Shown here piece after piece: positions 16,417 to 24,133 of a DNA stretch of 64,000 nt. The notes below the pieces were generated by a model. That model searched no databases. It had not been told where the DNA came from and saw nothing but the letters and a program-made list of their open reading frames with translations. The translations under genes were made by a program, and so were the position numbers. This stretch comes from RBG-16-66-20 sp035308765 (GTDB lineage: Bacteria; Pseudomonadota; Gammaproteobacteria; Burkholderiales; SG8-39), in NCBI GenBank assembly GCA_035308765.1, contig DATGGA010000040.1, positions 62,001 through 126,000 of the forward strand. The letters are read 5' to 3'. Position 1 is the first letter of the stretch. Each line of letters opens with the position of its first letter.

Positions 16417-19149
16417 ATGATTCCTGCCGTGGAACGGTCCCTGTTCGGCTTCATTCTCCGCTACAGCAAGCGCGAACAGCTTTTGATCGTTCCGCTGGTT
16501 GCGGCCTCGATGCTGATCTACTACTCGATGCTGGACCTGCCCAAGGCGATCATCAACGAGGCGATCCAGGGCAAGCGCTTCCCGGTGCCCGAGGCCACGG
16601 TGGCGTTCATGAAGATACAGTTCAAGCTGCCGCATTTCCTCGGTGGCGAGTCGATTCACGTGTTCGACGGGTTTGCGCTGCACCAGTTGCCTTATCTGTT
16701 TGCCCTGACCTTCGCTTTTCTCTCGCTGATCATCGTCAACGGCGGCCTGAGGCTCCAGATCAACACGATGAAAGGCTGGCTGGGCGAGCGCATGCTGCGG
16801 CGCCTGCGCTACGCGCTGTTCGACCGCATCCTGCGCTTCCCGCTGGCGCGCTTCCGCCGCACCAAGTCGGCCGAACTCGCCACCATGATCAAGGACGAGG
16901 TCGAGCCGCTGGGCGGTTTCGTCGGCGAGTCGCTGATTACGCCGCTGTCGCTCGCCGGCGAAGCGCTGACGGCGCTGTTCTTCATCCTCTTTCAGCATCT
17001 ATATCTCGGCATGGTTGCACTGGGCGTGGTGTTCGCGCAGGCAGTCATCATCCCGAGGGCCCGCCGCCAGCTGCTGGTGCTCGCCCGGCAGCGTCAGCTT
17101 GGCGCGCGCCAGCTCGCCGGCCGGATCGCCGAGGTCGCCGACGGCGTGACCGAGGTCCACGCCCACGACACCTCGAACTACGAGCGCGCGGAGATTTCAT
17201 CCCGCCTCGGCGGGATATTCCGCATCCGCTTCGAGTTCTACCAGCGCAAGTTCATGATCAAGTTTCTCAACAATGTCCTGTCGCAGGTCGGGCCGTTCAT
17301 GTTCTACCTGGTCGGGGGCTACCTGGTGATCGCGGGTCGCCTCGACATCGGCACTCTGGTGGCGGTGATTGCGGCCTACAAGGACCTGCCCGGCCCGATA
17401 AAGGAACTGATCGACTGGGACCAGCAGCGTCTTGATGTGCAGATCAAGTACACCCAGGTGGTGGAACAATTCACCGTGGACGACATGATGCCGGCGGAAA
17501 TGCAGGTGCCGGTGAAGGAACCGCAGCTGCCCAAGGCGGGCGCGGTGCGCGCATCCAACGTCACGCTGACCGGGGAGGCGGGTACAAAGCTCATCGACGG
17601 TGTCTCGTTCGAAGTCGGCATGGATCAGCATGTGGCGGTCCTGGGCTCGCACGCAGCCGGAGTGGCCGAACTGACGCAGATGCTTGCGCGGCTGGTGGTT
17701 CCGAGCAGTGGCCGGATTGAAGTCGGCGGCATCGACATCACCAAGGCTTCGGAACCGGTCGCCGGCCGCGCCACGGCGTACGTCGGCCCGGCGGCTTACC
17801 TCTTTCCGACTACCGTGCGCGACAACCTGCTCTATGGGCTCAGGCACTACCCGCTGCGCGAGCGGGTATACGAGGGCAGGGAGCGCGAGGAATATGATTT
17901 TCAGATGAAGGAGGCGAAGCGCACCGACAGCAGCCTGCTCGATTACAACGCCGACTGGACGGACTACGAGGCTGCGGGCGCATCCGGGCCGGAAGACATC
18001 AATGCGCGCATTTTCGAGGTCCTGAAGACCGTCGAACTCGAGGAAACCATCTTTGAACTCGGCCTGAGAAGCGCCGTGGACGCCGCGCAGCATCGCGGCC
18101 TGGCCGAAAACGTGCTGCGCGCCCGCGAAGCGATACGCGAGCGGCTCGCTGCGCCCGGCATGCAGGGCCTGGTCGAGCAGTTCGACGCCGGGCGCTACAA
18201 CCGCAATGCAACGCTCGCGGAAAACCTGCTGTTTGGCACGCCCATCGGCAAAAAGACCTTCGACATCGACAACCTGGCGGGCAACGAATATGTGCGCGTC
18301 GTGCTGCGCGAAACGGGACTCGCCGACGACCTGCTCAAGACCGGGCACAAGCTCGCCGAGACCATGGTCGAGCTGTTCAGCGGCCTGCCGCCGGGGCACG
18401 AATTCTTCGAGCGCTTCAGCTTCATCCGGCAGGACGACCTGCCGGAAGTGAAGGCGGTGCTGGGGCGGGCGGCCGACGCCGGGCTGGAGAAGATCGAAGA
18501 AGCCGACCGCGAATTGCTGATGGCGCTGCCGTTCAAGATGATCTCCGCGCGGCACCGCCTCGGCCTGATCGACGATGCCTTCGAGGCGCGCATCCTGCAG
18601 GCACGCCGCTATTTCGCCGAGCATCTTCCGGCACGGATGCGCGATGGCATCGAGTTCTTCGACGCGGCGCGCTACATCGGGTCGGCGACGCTGCAGGACA
18701 ATATCCTGTTCGGCAAGGTGGCGACCGGACAGGCGCAGGCCGGCACCCGTATTGCCGCGATGCTGCACGAGGTTCTCGAGGAACTGAAGCTGCGGCCGCA
18801 GGTCGCGGCTATCGGTCTGGGCTATCAGGTCGGCGTCGGCGGCGCTCGGCTGTCGACCTCCGACCGGCAGAAGGTCGCCATCGCGCGCGCGCTGCTTAAG
18901 CGCCCCGCGGTGCTGATCCTCGACCAGGCTGCGGCGGGCCTGGATGCCGGCTCGCAGAACCGGATCGTGGCCAATGTTCTCGAATCCCGCAAAGGGCGCT
19001 GCGTGTTCTGGGCGCTGCAGCGCAGCGACCTGGCCGAGCGCTTCGGCCACACGCTGGTGATGGAGCGCGGCCGGCTCGCCGAGCAGGGGCGCTTTGCCGA
19101 CCTGAAAAGCAGCGGCGGCGCGCTGCACAAGCTTTTGAACGCCGGCTGA
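16417..19149 (+). CDS. ABC transporter-like protein with membrane domain and degenerate, expanded ATPase domain
   Basis: 910 residues. Residues 1 to about 350 form an ABC exporter-type membrane domain with at least four clear hydrophobic helices. The ATPase part is abnormal. The Walker A position (about 409-419) reads LGSHAAGVAEL with no Lys, the signature is LSTSDRQ (about 812), and the Walker B end is LILDQAAAGLD with Gln in place of the catalytic Glu. About 340 residues separate the Q-loop-like YLFPTTVRDNLLYG (about 461-475) from the signature. Inside that insert the phrase recurs as RNATLAENLLFG (about 597) and GSATLQDNILFG (about 755). It probably binds but does not hydrolyse ATP. It lies 23 bp before a cNMP-binding gene and probably shares a transcript with it. 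ATG at 16417 and GTG at 16429 are both possible starts. Confidence 0.8.
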   Translation: MIPAVERSLFGFILRYSKREQLLIVPLVAASMLIYYSMLDLPKAIINEAIQGKRFPVPEATVAFMKIQFKLPHFLGGESIHVFDGFALHQLPYLFALTFAFLSLIIVNGGLRLQINTMKGWLGERMLRRLRYALFDRILRFPLARFRRTKSAELATMIKDEVEPLGGFVGESLITPLSLAGEALTALFFILFQHLYLGMVALGVVFAQAVIIPRARRQLLVLARQRQLGARQLAGRIAEVADGVTEVHAHDTSNYERAEISSRLGGIFRIRFEFYQRKFMIKFLNNVLSQVGPFMFYLVGGYLVIAGRLDIGTLVAVIAAYKDLPGPIKELIDWDQQRLDVQIKYTQVVEQFTVDDMMPAEMQVPVKEPQLPKAGAVRASNVTLTGEAGTKLIDGVSFEVGMDQHVAVLGSHAAGVAELTQMLARLVVPSSGRIEVGGIDITKASEPVAGRATAYVGPAAYLFPTTVRDNLLYGLRHYPLRERVYEGREREEYDFQMKEAKRTDSSLLDYNADWTDYEAAGASGPEDINARIFEVLKTVELEETIFELGLRSAVDAAQHRGLAENVLRAREAIRERLAAPGMQGLVEQFDAGRYNRNATLAENLLFGTPIGKKTFDIDNLAGNEYVRVVLRETGLADDLLKTGHKLAETMVELFSGLPPGHEFFERFSFIRQDDLPEVKAVLGRAADAGLEKIEEADRELLMALPFKMISARHRLGLIDDAFEARILQARRYFAEHLPARMRDGIEFFDAARYIGSATLQDNILFGKVATGQAQAGTRIAAMLHEVLEELKLRPQVAAIGLGYQVGVGGARLSTSDRQKVAIARALLKRPAVLILDQAAAGLDAGSQNRIVANVLESRKGRCVFWALQRSDLAERFGHTLVMERGRLAEQGRFADLKSSGGALHKLLNAG

Positions 19150-19172
19150 ATCCCCGGCAAAGGAAGAGAGCC

Positions 19173-19625
19173 ATGAGCCTCGAACAGGAATTCGAACTTA
19201 TCCGGCGGGTGCCGATTTTCAGCACCACCGATCCCTCGATGCAGAAGCTGCTCGCTTTCAGCAGCGACCGGCTGACCTACGAAGAAGGCCAGCTCATGTT
19301 CAGCGCGGGCGACCCGCCCGACAGCGCCTACATCGTCATGGAAGGGGAGGTCGACATCACCGTGCCGACGCCCAAGGGGCCGCTGCTCGTGAACACGCTG
19401 GCGCGCAACGACGTCATCGGCGAGATCGGCATCTTCGGCGACGTGCCGCGCACCGCGACCGCGGTCGCGCGCACCCGCGTCGAGGTGCTGCGCATCTCGC
19501 GCGACGTGTTCGTCAACGTGATCCGCGGCAATCCGGACGCCGCGATCGCGCTGGTGCGCATCCTCGCGGACCGCCTGGCGAAGACCACGGCGCAGTTGCG
19601 CCGCATGGCGGCCGAGACGCGCTAG
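19173..19625 (+). CDS. Stand-alone cyclic-nucleotide-binding domain protein
   Basis: 150 residues forming a single CRP-type cNMP-binding beta-roll with a C-terminal helix and no DNA-binding domain. The phosphate-binding cassette is intact: IGEIGIFGDVPRTATA with Glu84 and Arg93. The start has an AGGAAGAGAG ribosome site. Because no output domain is attached, it probably works by binding a partner, with the ABC-like protein encoded 23 bp upstream as the obvious candidate. The nucleotide cyclase gene converges on its 3' end with 7 bp between stops. Confidence 0.85.
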   Translation: MSLEQEFELIRRVPIFSTTDPSMQKLLAFSSDRLTYEEGQLMFSAGDPPDSAYIVMEGEVDITVPTPKGPLLVNTLARNDVIGEIGIFGDVPRTATAVARTRVEVLRISRDVFVNVIRGNPDAAIALVRILADRLAKTTAQLRRMAAETR

Positions 19626-19632
19626 CTTCCGC

Positions 19633-20793
19633 CTAGGGCAGGGCGTAAACCTCCATCGGCTGCGCTACCCCGCGCAACGCGAATTTTCCCAGGCTGCGGC
19701 AGGGCGTGCCGAGTCCGGCCGCCATCGCGCCGGAGAGCACCACGTCCTGCCCGGTTTCCTTGCACAGCGCCTCGATGCGCGCGGCTTCGTTGGCCGCGGC
19801 GCCGATGACCGAGAATTCGAGGCGCTCGGGCGTGCCTATGTTGCCGTAGTGCACGCGCCCGAGGTGCAGGCCGATGCCGCAGGCGAACACCGGCAAGCCG
19901 TCGGATCGGCGCTTGGCGTTGGCGGCCTGTACGCGGGCACGCGCGTCGCGCGCCGCGTCCACCGCCCGCCTGCAGACGTCGCGCGACGTCTCTTCGGTGG
20001 TCGGGAATACGGCGAGCGAAGCGTCGCCGATGAAACGCAGCACCTCGCCGCCGTGCTCGAGCACCGCGCCGGCGGTGGCCGCGAAGTAGTCGTTCAGCAA
20101 TTCGAGGAAGCGCTGCTCGCCGAGCGACACCGACAGCGGCGTCGATTCGCGCAGGTCGGAGAACCAGATCACGGCGTCGATGCTCTGGCCGTCGCCGCGC
20201 TGGATCTGGCCGTTGAGCACCTTGGCGCCCGAGATGCGGCCGAGGTAAGTCTCCAGCAAGGTTCGCGCGAGATCACGGCCGTTGAAGTTCTCCATGATGA
20301 GCGCGAACGGGTGCAGCAGCCGCTGGATCTCGGCGATGTCGTGGTCGAGGAAACCGCCGGGCCGCCGGGTGGTGAGACTCACGGAATTGCGCACGCCGCC
20401 GCTGAAGAGGACCTCGGCGATAACGTAGTCGGTCATGCCCTGCTCGCGCAGCTCCCGCAGCACGGGAAAGTCGAGCGCGCAGTCCCGATCCTCGAGACGG
20501 CGCCGGATGACGCGCTCGCCCCTGCTGATGCTCGCCGCCGGGCTGCTGAGGTATTGCTCGGTATTCCGGAATCCGTGTTCACCGCGGTTCAGCGTTACCT
20601 TCTGACCGTCCCAGAACAGTGCGACGCCGGCGTACTGCGGGTGGAGAGTCCAGAAAAAAAACGCGACCCGGTCGATGGGCATTCCCGCGGCGCGCGCCCG
20701 TTCGCAGATCCCGCCGACCACTTCTTCGCGCGTCGGCAGGTGCCGGCCCTTGTGCATCAGCCAGTCGATGACCGGCGTGATCGACCAGCTCAA
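19633..20793 (-). CDS. Class III adenylate/guanylate cyclase with N-terminal sensor-like region
   Basis: 386 residues. The catalytic domain occupies about 200-385 with the two metal-binding aspartates (WFSDLRES, Asp213; RFIGDASLAVF, Asp257) and the transition-state Asn335 and Arg339 in GAAANEAARIE. The usual Lys before the second metal motif is Arg253, so base specificity cannot be assigned. The first 190 residues are an unrecognised soluble domain (FFFWTLHPQYAGVALFWD), with no membrane helix, so it may sense a cytoplasmic signal. The start overlaps the apaG stop (ATGA), so it follows apaG in one transcript, and it converges on the cNMP-binding gene. Confidence 0.88.
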   Translation of the reverse strand: MSWSITPVIDWLMHKGRHLPTREEVVGGICERARAAGMPIDRVAFFFWTLHPQYAGVALFWDGQKVTLNRGEHGFRNTEQYLSSPAASISRGERVIRRRLEDRDCALDFPVLRELREQGMTDYVIAEVLFSGGVRNSVSLTTRRPGGFLDHDIAEIQRLLHPFALIMENFNGRDLARTLLETYLGRISGAKVLNGQIQRGDGQSIDAVIWFSDLRESTPLSVSLGEQRFLELLNDYFAATAGAVLEHGGEVLRFIGDASLAVFPTTEETSRDVCRRAVDAARDARARVQAANAKRRSDGLPVFACGIGLHLGRVHYGNIGTPERLEFSVIGAAANEAARIEALCKETGQDVVLSGAMAAGLGTPCRSLGKFALRGVAQPMEVYALP

Positions 20794-21173
20794 TGCAGCA
20801 CCCTCGGCACGGAGAGCGTGAATTCGGGGATCGCTGCCTCGAAGCGGGTGCCGTCTTCGGCGACCATCTGGTAGCTGCCGCGCATGGTGCCAACCGGAGT
20901 CGCGATCGCCGTGCCGCTGGAATACTCGTGGTGCTCGCCGGGACGCAGCACCGGCTGGGCGCCGACCACGCCCAGGCCGCGCACCTCCTGCACCAGGCCC
21001 TGCGAATCGGTGATGATCCAGTGCCGGCTGATCAGCTGCGCGGTCGAATTGCCGGTGTTGCGGATGTTGATGGTGTAGGCGAACACGTAGCGCGCGGCCT
21101 TTTCGTCGGACTGCTCGGGCAGGTACTGCACCGACGCGCTGACCGAAATCTCGTGGCGCTTTTCCTGGGCCAT
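20790..21173 (-). CDS. apaG: ApaG family protein
   Basis: 127 residues from ATG at 21173; the usual ApaG length is about 125. The single beta-sandwich domain shows YVFAYTINIRNTG, QLISRHWIITDSQG, VRGLGVVGAQPVLRPGE and a terminal FTLSVPRVLH, all hallmark ApaG segments. ApaG was linked genetically to Co2+/Mg2+ handling in enterobacteria; the biochemical role is unclear. It is divergent from rpe (63 bp between starts) and is followed with a 4-bp overlap by the nucleotide cyclase, a pairing that ties the cyclase to a housekeeping promoter. Confidence 0.92.
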   Translation of the reverse strand: MAQEKRHEISVSASVQYLPEQSDEKAARYVFAYTINIRNTGNSTAQLISRHWIITDSQGLVQEVRGLGVVGAQPVLRPGEHHEYSSGTAIATPVGTMRGSYQMVAEDGTRFEAAIPEFTLSVPRVLH

Positions 21174-21196
21174 GCGCGCATTGTATAGGGCGCGAA

Positions 21197-21226
21197 TTGG
21201 GGTACGGCGCGGCCGCGGGATAGAAT
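21197..21226 (+). promoter_or_regulatory. Putative sigma-70 promoter of rpe
   Basis: TTGGGG at 21197-21202 and TAGAAT at 21221-21226 with 18 bp between, ending 10 bp before the rpe ATG. TAGAAT boxes in the same place precede several genes in this window (for example near 3377, 34776 and 39336), which supports TAGAAT as a used -10 form here. Confidence 0.5.
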
Positions 21227-21236
21227 CCCTGCGGCC

Positions 21237-21899
21237 ATGAAGTTCCGCATCGCCCCCTCCATCCTTTCCGCGGACTTCGCGCGCCTCGGCGACGAGGTGG
21301 CCGCGGTCGAGGCGGCCGGCGCCGACCTGCTGCATTTCGACGTCATGGACAACCACTATGTGCCGAACCTGACGATCGGGCCGCTGGTATGCGCTTCGCT
21401 GCGGCCGCGCACGAAGATGACGATCGACGTGCACCTGATGGTGAAGCCGGTGGACCGCATCGTTCCGGAGTTCGCGAAAGCCGGCGCCAACATCATCAGC
21501 TTTCATCCCGAGGCTTCGGATCATGTCGATCGCACCCTGGCATTGATCAGGGAATGCGGCTGCAAGGCCGGGCTGGTATTCAATCCCGCTACGCCGCTGT
21601 CCCATCTCGACCACACGCTGGACAAGGTCGACCTGGTGCTGCTGATGTCGGTGAATCCGGGATTCGGCGGCCAGCAGTTCATTGCCTCGGTGCTGCCCAA
21701 GATCGCCGAAGCGAGGAAGCGTATCCAGGTATCGGGGCGCGACATCTGGCTCGAGGTCGATGGCGGTATCAAGACCGGCAACATCGCGGACATCGCCAAG
21801 GCCGGCGCCGACACCTTCGTCGCGGGTTCGGCGATTTTCGGCTCGAAAGATTACGCTGCGACGATCCGCGACATGCGCGCGCGGCTTGGCGTGGTATAG
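21237..21899 (+). CDS. rpe: Ribulose-phosphate 3-epimerase
   Basis: 220 residues, the normal length. It interconverts ribulose-5-phosphate and xylulose-5-phosphate in the pentose phosphate and Calvin cycles. All family motifs are present: IAPSILSADFARLG, HFDVMDNHYVPNLTIGP with the catalytic Asp, DVHLMV, SVNPGFGGQ and LEVDGGI with the second catalytic Asp. In many betaproteobacteria rpe is followed by gph and then trpEGDC; here gph is missing and the trp leader begins 10 bp after the stop. The stop codon lies inside the presumed -10 element of the trp promoter. Confidence 0.96.
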   Translation: MKFRIAPSILSADFARLGDEVAAVEAAGADLLHFDVMDNHYVPNLTIGPLVCASLRPRTKMTIDVHLMVKPVDRIVPEFAKAGANIISFHPEASDHVDRTLALIRECGCKAGLVFNPATPLSHLDHTLDKVDLVLLMSVNPGFGGQQFIASVLPKIAEARKRIQVSGRDIWLEVDGGIKTGNIADIAKAGADTFVAGSAIFGSKDYAATIRDMRARLGVV

Positions 21900-21900
21900 T
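21892..21900 (+). promoter_or_regulatory. Putative extended -10 promoter of the trp operon
   Basis: TGGTATAGT (TG-n-TATAGT) overlaps the last codons and stop of rpe. No good -35 box lies 17 bp upstream, but an extended -10 can do without one. Initiation about 7 bp downstream would start the transcript just in front of the GTG of the leader ORF (21910), making that ORF leaderless or nearly so. Confidence 0.45.
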
Positions 21901-21909
21901 TTCCCGGTC

Positions 21910-21975
21910 GTGAAACAACGCTCCGCATCTTCCGCAGTCCTTTCCTGGCGCCGCTGGCGCCGCTGGCGCAGCTAA
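21910..21975 (+). CDS. trpL: Tryptophan leader peptide (21 residues, three Trp codons)
   Basis: GTG at 21910 opens a 21-codon ORF ending TAA at 21975, with the C-terminal sequence WRRWRRWRS. Three Trp codons in seven, each separated by two Arg codons, directly upstream of trpE is the signature of a ribosome-mediated attenuation leader. The Trp segment (GGCGCA, 21965-21970) can pair with TGTGCC (21982-21987), which competes with the hairpin just downstream. There is no ribosome site, in keeping with a transcript that starts at about 21907. The GTG start is my choice; no ATG is in frame nearby. Confidence 0.75.
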   Translation: MKQRSASSAVLSWRRWRRWRS

Positions 21976-21982
21976 TTCCGTT

Positions 21983-22008
21983 GTGCCGCGGGATGTTTCG
22001 TCCCGCAC
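21983..22008 (+). promoter_or_regulatory. trp leader hairpin (attenuation region)
   Basis: GCGGGA (21988-21993) pairs with TCCCGC (22001-22006) around a 7-base loop; an alternative longer pairing joins GTGC (21983-21986) to GCAC (22005-22008) around GGGA/TCCC. It excludes pairing of TGTGCC (21982-21987) with the Trp-codon segment upstream. There is no immediate T-run; a TTTTT at about 22040 follows a weak hairpin further on, so which structure terminates transcription is unclear. Confidence 0.5.
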
Positions 22009-22063
22009 CCCTCGCAGTATCCGGGCAATACCCAAGTAATTTTTCGGATCGTTGGAGTTTTTC

Positions 22064-23560
22064 ATGACTGAGCTCGATTTTCAGAGCCTCGCCAAGCAGG
22101 GCTACACCCGCGTACCGGTTGTTGCGGAAGCACGCGCCGACCTCTACACGCCGCTCGCGGTGTACCTGAAGCTCGCGGGCGGTCTTAGCGGCGGCCCCTA
22201 TACCTATCTGCTCGAATCGGTGGTCGGCGGCGAGCGCTTCGGCCGCTATTCGTTCATCGGCCTCGCCTGCTCGGAGCGGATCGACGTGCGCGGCGGCGAC
22301 GTGCGCCGCCTGCTGCGCGATGCGCGCGGCACGGACGTCGTGATCGAGCGGGCGCAGGCAACCGATCCTTTCGAATACCTTCGCGGTTACCTCGCGCGCC
22401 AGAAGGTGGCGCCGGTTCCGGCAGCATTGCGGTTCGGCGGCGGGCTGGTCGGCTACTTCGGCTACGAAACCGTCCGTCACGTCGAGCCCACGGCGCTGAA
22501 GGGCGGCAAGCCTGACGTGCTGGGTACGCCGGACATGCTGCTGCTCGTATCGGACGAGCTCGCGGTGATGGACAACGTCCTCGGCAAGCTCTACCTGGTG
22601 GTCTACGCCGACCCGCGCGAACCGGGCGCCTGGCGCGCGGCGCGCGAACGGCTCGAACGCCTGCACTCGCGGCTTGCCTCGCCTTTGCCCGAACCCGCGA
22701 TGCTTTCCCAGGGGAATGAGGCGGCGCCGGCGGCGCTTGAATGCTCGTTTTCCGAGCGGGATTTCCTCGCGGCGGTGAAGCGCTCGAAGGAATACATCTT
22801 CGCCGGCGACTGCATGCAGGTGCAGATCTCGCAGCGCACTTCGCGCGCCTTCGACGCGCCGCCCCTGGAGCTCTACCGCGCGCTGCGTGGCGTCAATCCG
22901 TCGCCGTACATGTACTACTTCGACTTCGACGACCACCATGTCGTCGGCGCCTCGCCCGAGATCATGGTGCGGCTCTCCGGCGGCGCTGTGACGCTGCGAC
23001 CGATCGCCGGCACCCGTCCTCGGGGCAGGACCCCGGAAGAGGATGCGAAAACCGCGGAGGAGCTGCTGGCCGACCCGAAGGAACGGGCCGAGCACGTGAT
23101 GCTGATCGACCTCGGCCGGAATGACATCGGGCGCGTGGCGCAGACCGGGACGGTGCGGGTCACCGAGAAGATGGCGATCGAGCGCTACTCGCATGTCATG
23201 CACATCGTGTCGAACGTCGAGGGCATTGCCGCGCCCGGCCTGGATGCGATCGATGTCTTCAAGGCGAGTTTTCCCGCCGGCACCGTGACCGGCGCGCCCA
23301 AGGTGCGCGCGATGCAGATCATCGACGAACTTGAACCGGTGAAGCGCGGCGTCTACAGTGGCGCGGTCGGCTACCTGGGCTTCAACGGCGACATGGACGT
23401 CGCGATCGCGATCCGGACCGCGGTGCTGAAGGACGGCCGGCTGCATGTGCAGGCAGCCGCGGGAATCGTCGCCGACTCCGATCCGCAGGCGGAATGGCGG
23501 GAAACCCAGCATAAGACGAGGGCGATACTCCGGGCGGCGGAGGTTGCATGCTCCTCGTGA
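22064..23560 (+). CDS. trpE: Anthranilate synthase component I
   Basis: 498 residues from ATG at 22064, with GGAG 9 bp upstream. It converts chorismate and ammonia to anthranilate, the first committed step of Trp synthesis, with TrpG supplying ammonia from glutamine. The feedback-inhibition motif LLES lies in YTYLLESVVGGERFGRYSF, and the catalytic core has GASPEIMVRL, RPIAGTRPRG, LIDLGRNDIGRV and FPAGTVTGAPKVRAM. Control is likely double: allosteric by Trp and by the leader ORF upstream. The stop overlaps trpG by 13 bp. Confidence 0.96.
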   Translation: MTELDFQSLAKQGYTRVPVVAEARADLYTPLAVYLKLAGGLSGGPYTYLLESVVGGERFGRYSFIGLACSERIDVRGGDVRRLLRDARGTDVVIERAQATDPFEYLRGYLARQKVAPVPAALRFGGGLVGYFGYETVRHVEPTALKGGKPDVLGTPDMLLLVSDELAVMDNVLGKLYLVVYADPREPGAWRAARERLERLHSRLASPLPEPAMLSQGNEAAPAALECSFSERDFLAAVKRSKEYIFAGDCMQVQISQRTSRAFDAPPLELYRALRGVNPSPYMYYFDFDDHHVVGASPEIMVRLSGGAVTLRPIAGTRPRGRTPEEDAKTAEELLADPKERAEHVMLIDLGRNDIGRVAQTGTVRVTEKMAIERYSHVMHIVSNVEGIAAPGLDAIDVFKASFPAGTVTGAPKVRAMQIIDELEPVKRGVYSGAVGYLGFNGDMDVAIAIRTAVLKDGRLHVQAAAGIVADSDPQAEWRETQHKTRAILRAAEVACSS

Positions 23561-24120
23561 TCGACAATTTCGATTCCTTCACCTACAACCTGGTGCAGTA
23601 TTTTGGTGAACTCGGCGCCGTCGTGAAGGTGGTCCGCAACAATGAAATTTCCGTGGCCGAAGTGGAGCGGTTGAAACCGGCGCAGATAGTCATCTCGCCC
23701 GGGCCGCGCACGCCGAACGAGGCGGGTATTTCTCTCGGGGTCGTCGGCAGGTTGGCCGGCGTTGTGCCGATTCTCGGGGTCTGCCTCGGCCACCAGGCGA
23801 TCGGCCAGGCATTCGGCGGTAAAGTGGTGCGCGCGCAGCGGATCATGCACGGCAAGGTTTCCAGCGTCCGGCACGACGGCAAGGGCGTGTTCGCGGGCCT
23901 GCCGGGCGGATTCGCCGCAACGCGCTATCACTCGCTGGCGGTCGAGCGCGCATCTCTGCCCGCCTGCCTGGAGGTGAGCGCGGAGTCGGAGGAGGGGGAA
24001 ATCATGGGCCTGCGCCACAGGACGCTGCCGGTCGAGGGGGTGCAGTTCCACCCCGAGGCCCTGCTCACCGAACACGGACATGCCATGCTGAAGAACTTTC
24101 TGGAGGGTAGAACGTCATGA
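23548..24120 (+). CDS. trpG: Anthranilate/aminodeoxychorismate synthase glutamine amidotransferase
   Basis: 190 residues, class I glutamine amidotransferase. The nucleophile Cys is in GVCLGHQAIGQAFGG (about residue 79) and the His-Glu pair is in EGVQFHPEALLTEHG near the C-terminus. It gives ammonia to TrpE and, in many bacteria, also to PabB for folate synthesis. It overlaps trpE by 13 bp, so the two subunits are probably made in equal amounts by translational coupling. Confidence 0.95.
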   Translation: MLLVIDNFDSFTYNLVQYFGELGAVVKVVRNNEISVAEVERLKPAQIVISPGPRTPNEAGISLGVVGRLAGVVPILGVCLGHQAIGQAFGGKVVRAQRIMHGKVSSVRHDGKGVFAGLPGGFAATRYHSLAVERASLPACLEVSAESEEGEIMGLRHRTLPVEGVQFHPEALLTEHGHAMLKNFLEGRTS

Positions 24121-24133
24121 ACGGGAGAAGGCC

